Origin: Nemertoderma westbladi
Taxonomy: Eukaryota > Xenacoelomorpha > Nemertodermatida > Nemertodermatidae
DNA length: 27,660 nucleotides
Direction of reading: 5' to 3'
Assembly: GCA_032718475.1 (NCBI GenBank)
Contig: JAUCBJ010005189.1
Span: forward strand, 1-27,660
Under the pieces are notes generated by a model. That model did not search any database and had not been told where the DNA came from. It was given only the letters and a program-made list of their open reading frames with translations. Position 1 is the stretch's first letter. Each line of letters opens with the position of its first letter. Shown here piece after piece: positions 1 through 8,599 of the stretch. A program made the position numbers and the translations under genes.

Positions 1-870
1 ATAATTCTTTCTGCAAACAGAACGGAAAACCATCGAGTAGTTACAAAGTAGATAGAGAAAGTGTCCCAAAACAAGCCAATGCGAGAAAAATGACATATAA
101 ATTTCATCCTGTTTACAACTGAACAAACATGCACCAAAAGTGACAATTTTTTCAAATTGTTCAAATATAATCTACTTTTGTGGTTTTGATACCTATAAGC
201 TAATTTTCGGCGCTGATTCCGAAAATGGCAAAATATTTGCACATTCATGGATATTTGATGGTCTTTTTTGGTGTCAAATGTGGTGCTGCACCAAAATTAT
301 AAAATTTCCCGTGTTATAAAATTAATAATAAATTTCGGTGTTATAATGTATTGCACATAGTGTACATTAATCAGTACTGCATTGATAAAGATAAATCGAA
401 AATTATATATCGAATACTTATTTCAGATTCGGAATCACCATACAATTTAACATCGGAAAACACATTAAAAAAATATGATGAAAAAAAAGACTGGGAGTGA
501 TCCCCCACTCCCCCTTAACCTGACTTCACAACAAACAACTGTAACTTTTATCTCGCCAAGTGGAAATTTCTAGGATACCTTTATAGTAGAGTAGTTGAAG
601 ATGTCGAGGTTATGCGCTGGGTGGTAATATAATCGAGTAGTTGTCTGAGAGGTATTCGAGATGGATAATGGCGCATCGGTTGAAGATGATGTGAAGTGGT
701 TAATAGCTCAGATGTTGGAGTGGTCATGGAGGTGGGTGATCCGGCTGTTGTTAGAGGGGTTGCGGTGATTTGTGATGGTTTCCACAGAAGATGATGTAAT
801 ACAATCGTCGACTATTAATGCCAGAGCTGAAGACAGTGGTGGAAGCGACATTGATATACAGGAGATGCCG
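1..870. other. Stretch without a recognised gene
   Basis: AT-rich to about 590, with no exon-like signal. From 590 to 850 base composition is more even. On the - strand a frame of about 47 codons opens at ATG near 733, rich in Thr/Ser/Leu/His, and ends at TAA near 590. It has no recognisable domain or convincing splice sites and is not called as a gene. Confidence 0.4.
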
Positions 871-871
871 C

Positions 872-877
872 TTTATT
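872..877 (-). terminator. Polyadenylation signal AATAAA for the secreted-peptide gene
   Basis: A canonical AATAAA on the - strand (TTTATT on +) lies about 160 nt after the TAA at 1034. It is the first such hexamer downstream, giving a 3' UTR of roughly 180 nt. Confidence 0.45.
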
Positions 878-1033
878 GTAACTAACTTAATAAACAAATT
901 AAATGGAGCAAATAATTGGAAAGAAATTATCTTACTGATAAATATAATCAATAACTATATATAACCGTCCCCTTTGTGTATAATCTCGCTTTGAAAATAG
1001 ATAAATCAGAATGTTTTGCCCTATAGTCTTTAA

Positions 1034-1227
1034 TTATTGTTTTCTTTTTATTGGAAATACACGTATGTGTGCATTATGTGCAGTCTTCATAGCGGCCTCA
1101 ATCTCCTCCAATTGTTTGTTTGCATTCTCTAGACCTTTAATCACCGCATTAACCGCCGCTTCAGTAATTTCAACAGTTTTCTCAAAAATTTCCTCCCAAA
1201 CATTCCTGTTCTCTATCGATAATTGTT
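1034..1227 (-). CDS. Secreted-peptide gene, coding exon 2 (helical mature region)
   Basis: The acceptor is TTTCTTTAG|AACAATT. The exon supplies two bases of the split codon, then 63 codons and TAA. It is rich in Glu, Ala, Asn, Ile and Lys, with heptad-like spacing of hydrophobic residues. The KR in the last four residues (KRKQ) resembles a dibasic processing site, but there is no Gly for amidation. Confidence 0.6.
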
Positions 1228-3049
1228 CTAAAGAAACAAGTAATAATAAAATAAATTAGAAAATATACAAAATAATTCAAATAGTACCTATATAAAATTA
1301 ATATCAAATCAAAATACTATGTTAAGGAAAATTCGAAAGTACATAAATAGGCGGATTCGATTCGAAATTATTCAGATTCGAAATAAACTTACTACAAAAA
1401 ATACACACTAAGTTGGATTCGAACTCTAAACCTAATATAATACACGACCTACGCACGAACCTGCTGAGCTATAAGACCATGCGATATGTTTCTATCAAAA
1501 TTGATTAGATATTACAAATGCATAGCATTTACGAAACTTATAGAAAATAGAGATTAAAATGCCGTAATTTCAAAATTTTTTATACGAAATAAGCTACAAA
1601 ACGCTCCTTAAATGAAATAATTCTACACCCGCAGTCTGTCTGTAACTGGTAGCCAGGCGCCAGCAATCTGTCTGTAACTGGTAGCCAGGCGCTAGCAGTC
1701 TGTCTGTAACTGGTAGCCAGGCGCCAGCAATCTGTCTGTAACTGGTAGCCAGGCGCCAGCAGTCTGTCTGTAACTGGTAGCCAGGCACCAGCAGTCTGTC
1801 TGTAACTGGTAGCCAGGCGCCATCAGTCTGTCTGTAAGTAACAGGTAGCCAGGCGCCAACAGTCTGTCTGTAACTGGTAGCCAGGCGCCAGCAATCTGTC
1901 TGTAACTGGTAGCCAGGCGCTAGCAGTCTGTCTGTAACTGGTAGCCAGGCGCCAGCAGTCTGTCTGTAACTGGTAGCCAGGCGCTAGCAGTCTGTCTGTA
2001 ACTGGTAGCCAGGCGCCAGCAATCTGTCTGTAACTGGTAGCTAGGCGCTAGCAGTCTGTCTGTAACTGGTAGCCAGGCGCTCGCAGTCTGTCTGTAACTG
2101 GTAGCCAGGCGCCAGCAGTCTGTCTGTAACTTTAGCCAGGCGCCAGCAATCTGTCTGTAACTGGTAGCCAGGCGCCAGCAGTCTGTCTGTAACTGGTAGC
2201 CAGGCCCAAGCAGTCTGTCTATAACTGGTAGCCAGGCGCCATCGGTCTGTCTGTAACAGGTAGCCAGGCGCTAGCAGTCTGTCTGTAACTGGTAGCCAGG
2301 CGCTAGCAATCTGTCTGTAACTGGTAGCCAGGCCTCAGCAGTCTGTCTGTAACTGGTAGCCAGGCGCCAGCAGTCTGTCTGTATCTGGTAGCCAGGTGCC
2401 AGCAGTCCTCACGGTGAAAGCAATGTCCTGCAAAGCGGAGGCGGCTTTGTTCTAGTGTCAAGTTTGGGGGAACCAATGAGACACCTCCAATATTATATAA
2501 TGTCTGGTTGGAGATGTGTGCATTCTACTTGACACAGTGAACCAGGCGTAGAATTCTCGTGAATATGCCATCCAGAGATTTGGTGTCCTCAGCAGTTAGA
2601 GCCCAGCATGGACTCCCATAGAGGAGTACTGGAACTACTGCTGCTCTAAATAATCGGACCTTAAGTTTCCGATTAATTATACTTGACTTCCAAGTATAAG
2701 TGACTTCCAAGTACTTGACTCCCAAGTACTTCTGGAAATCCTATTCAAGGCTGCCCATGCCTTTCCCTTGTGTATTCGAAGGTCCTCGAAGGCACTCAAG
2801 AATATCAAAATACTATGTTAAGTAAATTTCGAAAAGGTTTGGTGTCTGATTAGTGAAAGGACCCAATGTAGATTGTATACCTATAAAAATATGAACTAAA
2901 TCATTTGTAAATAAGAGAAAGAGAGTTAATTTATTGTGAAATATCAGTTATTACCTTAAATACAACTTACTTTCAGTTTCTACCGCGGTGGTTTCCAACG
3001 ATCTCCCAAACACCGTTGTCACGGAGATTAGAAGTAGAATGCCAATCAT
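1034..3049 (-). CDS. Putative small secreted helical peptide, two coding exons (unrecognised)
   Basis: I do not recognise this gene. Exon 1 (3049-2971) starts at ATG and encodes 26 residues beginning MIGILLLISVTTVFG, a typical short signal peptide, then RSLE. It ends at a GTAAGT donor after one base of a codon. Exon 2 (1227-1034) follows a pyrimidine-rich acceptor (TTTCTTTAG) and restores the frame exactly (A + AA = Lys), then runs 63 codons to TAA. The predicted product is 90 aa and has no cysteine. The mature part is a charged, Glu/Ala/Asn-rich segment (WEEIFEKTVEITEAAVNAVI, then KQLEEIEAAM) that should form an amphipathic helix, and it ends in a basic PIKRKQ tail. A TATA box, a short 5' UTR and AATAAA support expression. 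Codon use is AT-rich, unlike the GC-rich OATP and PCYT2 exons. It could be an effector peptide, a small carrier-like protein or a prohormone-like molecule; no function is assigned. A further exon inside the intron cannot be excluded. Confidence 0.6.
1405..1482 (-). repeat. tRNA-like remnant (probable old SINE head or tRNA pseudogene)
   Basis: On the - strand, TAGCTCAGCAG matches the internal A box, and AGTTCGAATCC about 36 bp later is one base off the B box. The acceptor and anticodon stems do not pair well, so this is not a working tRNA gene. It sits in the intron of the secreted-peptide gene. Confidence 0.4.
1628..2404. repeat. 32-bp minisatellite, about 24 units
   Basis: Tandem units of about 32 bp of the form GTCTGTCTGTAACTGGTAGC + CAGGCGCCAGCA. 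Variants are scattered point changes (GCGCTAGC, GCACCAGC) plus one unit with an extra GTAA. Each unit contains a small hairpin (CTGG TAG CCAG) and the GGCGCC palindrome. It lies in the intron of the secreted-peptide gene and abuts a LINE fragment at its right end. A single related motif (GTCTGTAACTGGT) occurs near 19394. Confidence 0.95.
2405..2787 (-). mobile_element. Fragment of non-LTR retrotransposon (C-terminal RT region)
   Basis: Nearly the same sequence as 10713-11060 on the - strand, the C-terminal third of the LINE ORF there. It carries the shared peptide KVRLFRAAVVPVLLYGSPCW and the following AEDTKSLDG. The fragment is cut at both ends, joins the minisatellite directly at 2404/2405, and has about 35 extra bases near 2680-2735 made of repeated GACTTCCAAGTA. 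It is a dead piece. Confidence 0.9.
2971..3049 (-). CDS. Secreted-peptide gene, coding exon 1 (signal peptide)
   Basis: Encodes the signal peptide with a predicted cut after VFG, followed by RSLETTAVETE. The donor is GAAA|GTAAGT, leaving one base of a split codon. The frame is also open for eight codons upstream of the ATG as far as a possible AG acceptor, so the true 5' end is not certain, but AAAATG is a good start context and the TATA box lies about 85 bp upstream. Confidence 0.6.
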
Positions 3050-3130
3050 TTTATTCAAGTTGATCTTCGTTTCCTTGAAATTATGTAAAATGTTAACAAT
3101 TTTGGGGTGAATAATAATAATACCGTACAA

Positions 3131-3139
3131 TATATATAA
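3131..3139 (-). promoter_or_regulatory. TATA box of the secreted-peptide gene
   Basis: TATATATA on the - strand lies about 85 bp upstream of the ATG at 3049. Transcription would start near 3105 and give a 5' UTR of about 55 nt. The position fits, but AT-rich DNA makes chance matches common. Confidence 0.4.
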
Positions 3140-3239
3140 CTACTTGAGAAATTTACTCGCGATAAATGGTGCGCAGCACTGAGGGGGCAGGGGATTTGTG
3201 ACGCCCCAAATTCAATTGGATGAGAGTCGCCATTGATAG

Positions 3240-3730
3240 CAGTATCAATGTACAGAACTAGAGAAGTGCCTGGTCAGAGCAAGGCCAGAACCAGTTGTGG
3301 TAGGGTAGAGAGAGGTCATAAAAAAGAGCAGAGCCATGTCACAACCATTAGAAGTGCATAGCACTTGACACTGACAGTCAGACCAGAACCAGAGCAGAGC
3401 CAGAACGGAGCCTGGGCTGAACCATAGCCAATGCCAGATTGGATCCTGGTCAGAGCCCGAGAAATGCCATGGCATAGATAATCCAAAACCACAGTAGTAG
3501 AGCACCATAGTAGAACCAGGCGAGTCTAGAGCACTGTCAGGACAGATTAAGAGCAGTACCAGAGGATTGCCCGGCAGGACTCAGCCTGAACCCGGCATTA
3601 CACCGTTTGGGATAGAACAACAGCAGTGCGAGTCGAGGCCCAAACAGAGAAGTGTCCAGTCATGGCTAGATCCGGAATCTGAGGAGTAGTGCCCGACAGG
3701 GACAGGCATGAACCAGAGCAGTACCAGGCC
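3240..3730. repeat. Degenerate short-period repeat (AGAGCAG / CCAGAACCAG rich)
   Basis: The stretch is made of diverged copies of motifs such as AGAGCAGAGCCAGAACCAG, with no clean period. The long - strand frames over it (Trp/Leu/Ser-rich) are explained by the repeat and show no domain. It lies just upstream of the secreted-peptide promoter. Confidence 0.6.
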
Positions 3731-3864
3731 AAGGCTGAATTTAGTAAAGTAACTTTCTATCAAAAGTTTAGAAGGTAATTTGAACAGAGATTGTAAAAAA
3801 AATGCCACAAAAACAGCCTAATTATTTTTATACATTCGAAAAGTCCAATTACTTACTCACTCAC

Positions 3865-3948
3865 TATAATTGCATAAAGACAATCAACGGCGGCAACTAT
3901 TAGAAATAATAATAGGACAATTATAAGCAATTGCCTTTGTGTAACTTC
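3865..3948 (-). other. Possible exon encoding a hydrophobic helix
   Basis: A - strand segment between ACACAG and a clean GTGAGT donor encodes 28 residues with a core of QLLIIVLLLFLIVAAVDCLY, which looks like a signal or transmembrane helix. It is phase 0 at both ends. It could in principle join the in-frame AG at about 3074, just upstream of the secreted-peptide ATG, but the acceptor has no pyrimidine tract and no start codon is seen. Chance is a real alternative. Confidence 0.2.
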
Positions 3949-4021
3949 CTGTGTATTTAAATCATCGTTTGATTACAATAGCATGGTTATACCTTTATGA
4001 TCTTGATACGTAGTGTAAAAC

Positions 4022-4250
4022 TATGGCTAACGACTACGTTACTACGACTACGGCTAACGACTACGTTACTATGACTACGGCTAACGACTACGTTACTATG
4101 ACTAAGGCTAACAACTACGGCTAACGACTACGTTACTATGACTAAGGCTAACAACTACGGCTAACGACTACGTTACTACGACTAAGGCTAACAACTACGG
4201 CTAATGACTACGTTACTACGACGCCAGCTAACGACTATTCTACTGTTGAG
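4022..4250. repeat. 27-bp tandem repeat with 13-bp half units
   Basis: Units of GGCTAACGACTACGTTACTA + TGACTAC (27 bp) alternate with a 13-bp form (GGCTAACAACTAC), giving a 40-bp higher-order period in the middle. It ends about 20 bp before the acceptor of the OATP exon at 4273. Confidence 0.9.
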
Positions 4251-4272
4251 TATTCTAACTTATGTTTAACAG

Positions 4273-4427
4273 GTGAGTCTACTGGAGGTGGTTCGTGGAA
4301 TGAGTTCGATAGAAACTCCAGCGAAGTCCAGTGCAATACGGATTGCCAGTGCAGTTCCTTAGAGTATCAACCAGTCTGCAGTGGCGGTGTCACTTACTAT
4401 AGTTCCTGCTACGCTGGATGTATTCAT
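4273..4427 (+). CDS. OATP penultimate coding exon (first part of Kazal-like loop)
   Basis: Contains six of the ten loop cysteines. The exon starts in phase 1 (GT completes a codon begun upstream) and ends in phase 0 at CAT|GTAAGT. The intron that follows is 309 bp. Confidence 0.9.
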
Positions 4428-5315
4428 GTAAGTGGTCTCAAACATATTGACGTGGTCATGATGATTCCTATGAAATTGGTTACCATGGCGGGACGATACT
4501 GACTATAGGTTGCCATGACAATACTTAAAACCATAATTGTTTATAAAATGTTATTGTTCTTTAATTATTAATCCCCCCAACTATTATATTATTATGTAGA
4601 TTTTTAAATATTTGTTTGGTTATTGTTATTCGTGATTATACGTAATTCAATACCATTTTCATTACGATTATGTAAAGTTTAGTTACCTTTTGCGATTTAA
4701 TCGCGAATTAATAATCTCTACTTTATTTCCCTCCAGCCGTACAGCAGCTGTCAGTGTGCCTCGGAGTCGCTCAACATATCGTTAGAGGCGGCGGTCGTAG
4801 AACCCGGGATGTGCCCCCAGAAGGGCTGCGTAGTCGCCCCCATCTTCTACGTCCTGTTCTTCCTCTCCATCTTCTCGGCCTACGCGTTCGGCGTCCCTCT
4901 GTTGCAATGCCTCCTCCGTTGTGTGCCCCACAACCAGCGTTCCCTCGCTCTCGGGGTAAACACCCTCCTCTACAAACTCCTCGGCCAGATCCCCGGCCCG
5001 GTCCTCCTTGGAGCCGTCGTCGACTCCACCTGTCTCCTCTGGAGGAACACCTGCTCCCCGGACTCCTCCTGCCTCCTCTACGATAACTACCGGATGTCTC
5101 TCTACTTCTTCGTCTTCTCTCTCAGCTGCTCCTCTCTCACCGCGGTCTGCGTCCTCGGCGCCAACATCGTCTACTCGCATCGGGGCGTCCCCGAATCCCC
5201 CGTCGCCACTACTACCGTCGTCTCCGCGCGACTCAGCTTCCTCGATTTGTCCGCCGACGGCGAGGAAGTCGTCGCTAGTGGCGACGCGATCGTCCCTACG
5301 TCACGGGTTACCTAG
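4273..5315 (+). CDS. Organic anion transporter (OATP/SLCO family), last two coding exons
   Basis: 3' part of a sodium-independent organic anion uptake transporter of the plasma membrane. Exon 4273-4427 follows AACAG and enters with one codon base already supplied upstream; exon 4737-5315 follows CCCTCCAG and ends at TAG. The 243 complete residues include a Kazal-like loop with ten cysteines (residues about 1-82; for example QCNTDCQC, PVCSGG, SSCYAGC, SSCQC, KGC), the number conserved in OATP extracellular loop 5. Two N-glycosylation sites lie in it (NSS at 14, NIS at 64). Three hydrophobic helices follow, at about 87-110, 122-147 and 172-196, matching TM10-12. IPGPVLLGAVVDSTCLLW is the family signature near TM11. 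The cytoplasmic tail is short and Ser/Val-rich. The first roughly 60% of the protein is not found upstream in the window, so the preceding intron is very long or the exons lie outside. Subfamily cannot be set. Confidence 0.93.
4737..5315 (+). CDS. OATP terminal coding exon (TM10-12 and tail)
   Basis: Encodes 192 residues in phase with the previous exon. The third codon position is strongly C-rich against AT-rich introns, which creates long spurious frames in other frames and on the opposite strand. After the stop, 5316-5430 carries short TTAGTTAC-type repeats and no canonical AATAAA is seen nearby. Confidence 0.93.
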   Translation, partial: PYSSCQCASESLNISLEAAVVEPGMCPQKGCVVAPIFYVLFFLSIFSAYAFGVPLLQCLLRCVPHNQRSLALGVNTLLYKLLGQIPGPVLLGAVVDSTCLLWRNTCSPDSSCLLYDNYRMSLYFFVFSLSCSSLTAVCVLGANIVYSHRGVPESPVATTTVVSARLSFLDLSADGEEVVASGDAIVPTSRVT

Positions 5316-5782
5316 TTACGCCGAGTATAAGCGTTGACCGGGTTGCTTAGTTACACCCTGTTTGGTTACTAAGTTACAACTTAGTTGCTACGCCACGACT
5401 TGGTTGCGTAGCTTCCACCCAGGTCGGTGTGCCTTAAAATAATTATATTGGCACCCAATTATTCCTTCCCCACACTGTATAATTTCCACCTATCATTTTT
5501 CTAACATTTTATTACCACTACCTCAGCAAACAGTTAATACATGAAATCTCAACCACAAGTTGTTCTTTTTAACTGAAGGGCTGTTTGTAATGACGTCACT
5601 TTGGGTAATTGTTTTTGCTGGGCTAAAAAGTTAACAAATGTTATAAAAAGTTACTTTAAATTATATTTATTAATTTTTCAGTGCGAAGTATTTACAGACC
5701 AAATTTTATTCGAAAATGGAAATATTTAACTAAAAGAAAGGACGTTTTTGTTAAAAAAAAAAAACGTTTTTTTATTGTTTTT

Positions 5783-6597
5783 TTATTCCAAAATTGTAAC
5801 ATTCAACGCCGTTAGTATTAACAGCGAGTTGTTATTTAGCACTTTACAACTTTAGAGGACATTACAACATTGTATTGGCCTGTACATTTAGTATTGTAGT
5901 GGGTGTGTTAATGTCCCATGTTTATGTAGTAACCAATGACGGCGAGCTGTAAAGTTACGGCGTCAATGGTTACCACGTAAACAATAGGTGGTATTTGCCT
6001 GACAGCCAGATAGGCCTACTGCAATACCTACCGGTAGGCGGGGTATAGCTATTTTAATAACCAGTAGGGCTTAGCTATATTATTATAACATGGCTCCAAA
6101 CGCCACCATAAATATAAGCTAACTTATTTATAACATAAATTATGTCACTTTTACATTTACTTATACAGCAACTAAAGTGATAGAAACTACACAAATTATA
6201 TTAGTTGCTGTATAAATCAATGTAAAAATGACATAAATTATGTTATAAATAAGTTTTCTTATATTTATGGTGGCGTTTGGAGCCATGTTAATAATCTAGC
6301 TACTGGTTATTAATAGCTATACCCCGCCTACCGGTAGGTAATGCAGTAGGCCTATCTGGCTGTCGTGCAAATTTCCAACTATTGTTTACGTCGTAACCAA
6401 TGACGGCGTTAAGTAATGTCCCCTTAATGGACATTACTTAACGCCGTCAATGGTTACCATGTAAACAATAACACCAAATACAATACTAAATGTACAGGCC
6501 AATACAATGTTGTAATGTCCTCAAAAGATGTAAAGTGCTAAATAACATCTCGCTGTTAATACTAACAGCGTTGAGTAATGTTACAATTTTGGAATAA
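5783..6597. repeat. Giant inverted repeat (fold-back element), arms about 395 bp
   Basis: The left arm starts TTATTCCAAAATTGTAACAT and the right arm ends with its reverse complement at about 6597. Landmarks mirrored in order include AACAGCGAG, AATACAATGTTGTAATGTCC, CCGGTAGG, GCGTTTGGAGCCATG and TTATACAGCAACTAA. The loop is only about 26 bp (6176-6201). Inside the right arm a second, shorter hairpin (about 6395-6457) is built from GACGGCGTTAAGTAATGTCC. No ORF lies within. Probably a non-autonomous DNA element with very long inverted ends; class unknown. Confidence 0.92.
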
Positions 6598-6606
6598 AGT
6601 ACTTTA

Positions 6607-6690
6607 CAGTGTTCTGATCCTCGTGGCTTTATTTTCACTCATTCACTACGTTCGTTCGTGTAACAAAGCCACTCAGATCATCACACTGTT
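6607..6690. repeat. Short hairpin next to the giant inverted repeat
   Basis: CAGTGTTCTGATCCTCGTGG and the stretch ending at ATCATCACACTG about 80 bp later are imperfect inverted copies around a GTTCGTTCG core. It adjoins the fold-back element and may be part of the same insertion. Confidence 0.6.
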
Positions 6691-6699
6691 AAGTGCTAC

Positions 6700-7190
6700 T
6701 TTACACACAAGTATGTAAATAGTTATAATCAACTTTCGTGATTTTTATAGTGATAGATTTCGATTTAATTGAAATCAGATGCATTTGAGTTTTTTTATAA
6801 ATCATGATTTTGTTAAACCCTGCCGATATTGTAAAGCATTCTCTCATCCGCTGACTAAAGTTTATATTTCTATTTTCGAATAAGAAATCTAAAATAATTT
6901 AAAACTTTAGTTAAATTTTATTTTTAATTTATATTATATTATTATTATTAATAAATGTGACGTCACCGAATACTGAACCATTGTGACGTCATTTATGAGC
7001 GACTCCTAATAATGAGTCGCATTGTGTTACATTTGTATGCAACACATATGGTTTATATATAAAATAAATACATAATTTTATCAATACTACTTATTACTTA
7101 TATATATATATACCGATACTGTATATCAATACTTATTGACCGTATTTATTTATAATATTCACTCGTAATAATATTAATATATTATATGTA
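6700..7190. other. AT-rich spacer
   Basis: No exon-like signal. Two TGACGTCA palindromes (about 6959 and 6982) lie close together, and a third copy is near 5591. These match the CRE half-site pair, but the setting is repeat-rich and no promoter can be argued. Confidence 0.4.
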
Positions 7191-7839
7191 TAAGGTCTTG
7201 GCCAGCTCGGTGACATTTAGACCTCACTCATGACTCATCGCTTAGGAATGTGACACCTAGGGTGTCATTGGCGCCAGACAGTCTGGGTGACAACTCCCAA
7301 TTAGGCTAATTAGACCCTAATTGACGGTTGTCATCAATTAATTAATACATTTAATCCCTAATAGGTGTATTATGACTCCTAATTAGGGTTTAATTGATTA
7401 TCCCAATTTATCAGACCGATTAGCGCCCTGACACACAATGGGTCATGAGTGATGTCCAACCATCACCTAGAGGGCCAAACGGGTGTCATAAGTGACACCT
7501 CTGCTCTTTTATTTATTTGTATTTAATTATTTGTATTTAATTTTAAATTAATTAATTGATTTCTATTTTTAGATTTACCAATAATTAGTTTTTATTACTT
7601 ACTGAATGACGTTATTGTTGGCATAGACTTTCTGCTCACTATACTTAGCCCTAGGGTATACAGGTCCTATACTAGTAACTAATTACTCTTATCTATATCC
7701 AGACAGCTTTATTGACCTTTGACCCCCAATTAGCTTTAACCAAGCAGCAGGTTTTTAATATTAGTTGTATCCAAGCGCCCCGCCCCCTCTTGTGACACCT
7801 CTGATTACTAATTACTCTTACCTATATCCAGCCGTCTGC

Positions 7840-8152
7840 AGTTCTATAGTCTGCCACTAGAGGGCGTATTATCTGAAAATTAACATCTTCTCTAACTTTG
7901 TTATTTTCATTCCGATTAGGTTTAAACTCGGTAGGCATCTCTACTACGGCATAGGCTATATCTTTTACGGAGTCGCAGAATAGTCTGAAGCTCCCCAGTC
8001 TGCTGCTAGATGGCTTATATCTGAAAATTAACATCTCTAACTTTGTTATTTACAATCCACTTAGGTTTAAACTCGGTAGGCATCTACTATATCATAGGCT
8101 ATATCTTTTACGGAGTCGCAGAGTAGTCTGAAGTTCCCAAGTCTGCCGCTAG
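7840..8152. repeat. Tandem duplication of about 155 bp inside the inverted-repeat element
   Basis: Two adjacent copies share TCTGAAAATTAACATC, TTTAAACTCGGTAGGCATCT and ATATCTTTTACGGAGTCGCA, diverged by about 10-15% with small gaps. The copies begin with a GTCTGCCxCTAGAGGGC-like module, and a further truncated copy of that module closes the second. Confidence 0.9.
7854..7865 (+). promoter_or_regulatory. CTCF-core-like motif CCACTAGAGGGC
   Basis: Exact match to the known CTCF core consensus (CCASYAGRKGGC). It lies in a module that recurs in two different inverted-repeat elements. Binding is not shown. Confidence 0.35.
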
Positions 8153-8599
8153 GCACCCGTTAGGCCCTCTAGGTGATGGTCACTCATGACCCATTGTGTG
8201 TCAGGGCACTAATCGGTCTGATTAATTAGGATAATCAATAAGACATAAGTCATAAGACACCTATTACGGATTAAATGTACTAATTAATTGATGACAACCG
8301 TCAATTAGGGTCTAATTAGCCTAATTGGGAGGTGTCACCCAGACTATCTGGCGCCAATGACACCCAAGTGTCACATTCGTAAGCGATCAGTGATGTAATA
8401 ATACCGGTTACCTTTCTGTAGGTTTTAATAAACTAAAAAACAAAGACTGACTGATCAGATTACCGGTAGTAAACACCAGTAGCCTGAACCTAGGCCTAGC
8501 ACATAATATCAATATAATGACAATGAGTCATTGTCTAAGTGTCACCGAGCCGGCCAAGACCCTACTACTATTATAACACAATATTATAATATTTACACA

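Larger units (their letters stand above)
7192..8570. repeat. Second long inverted-repeat element (arms of 300 bp or more)
   Basis: The left end AGGTCTTGGCCAGCTCGGTG is mirrored by CACCGAGCCGGCCAAGACCC at the right end. The arms share GGCGCCA, CAATTAGG, GACGGTTGTCATCAATTAAT, ACACAATGGGTCATGAGTG and CACCTAGAGGGCC. The right arm carries about 165 bp (about 8388-8540) absent from the left. The core (7500-8145) is not symmetric and holds two tandem copies of about 155 bp. No ORF longer than 70 codons is present. Likely a non-autonomous DNA transposon. Confidence 0.9.

Noticed and set aside
3245-3808. 87- and 75-aa - strand Trp/Leu-rich frames
   Set aside because: They lie on degenerate low-complexity repeat with no domain or splice support.
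4754-5337. Long frames of 109-132 aa on both strands over the OATP terminal exon
   Set aside because: They are shadows of the GC-rich OATP frame, which alone shows family motifs and splice-site agreement.
6959-6989. CRE-type promoter (two TGACGTCA)
   Set aside because: No downstream exon on either strand. The motif also occurs near 5591 in repeat-rich DNA, so a regulatory role is unsupported.
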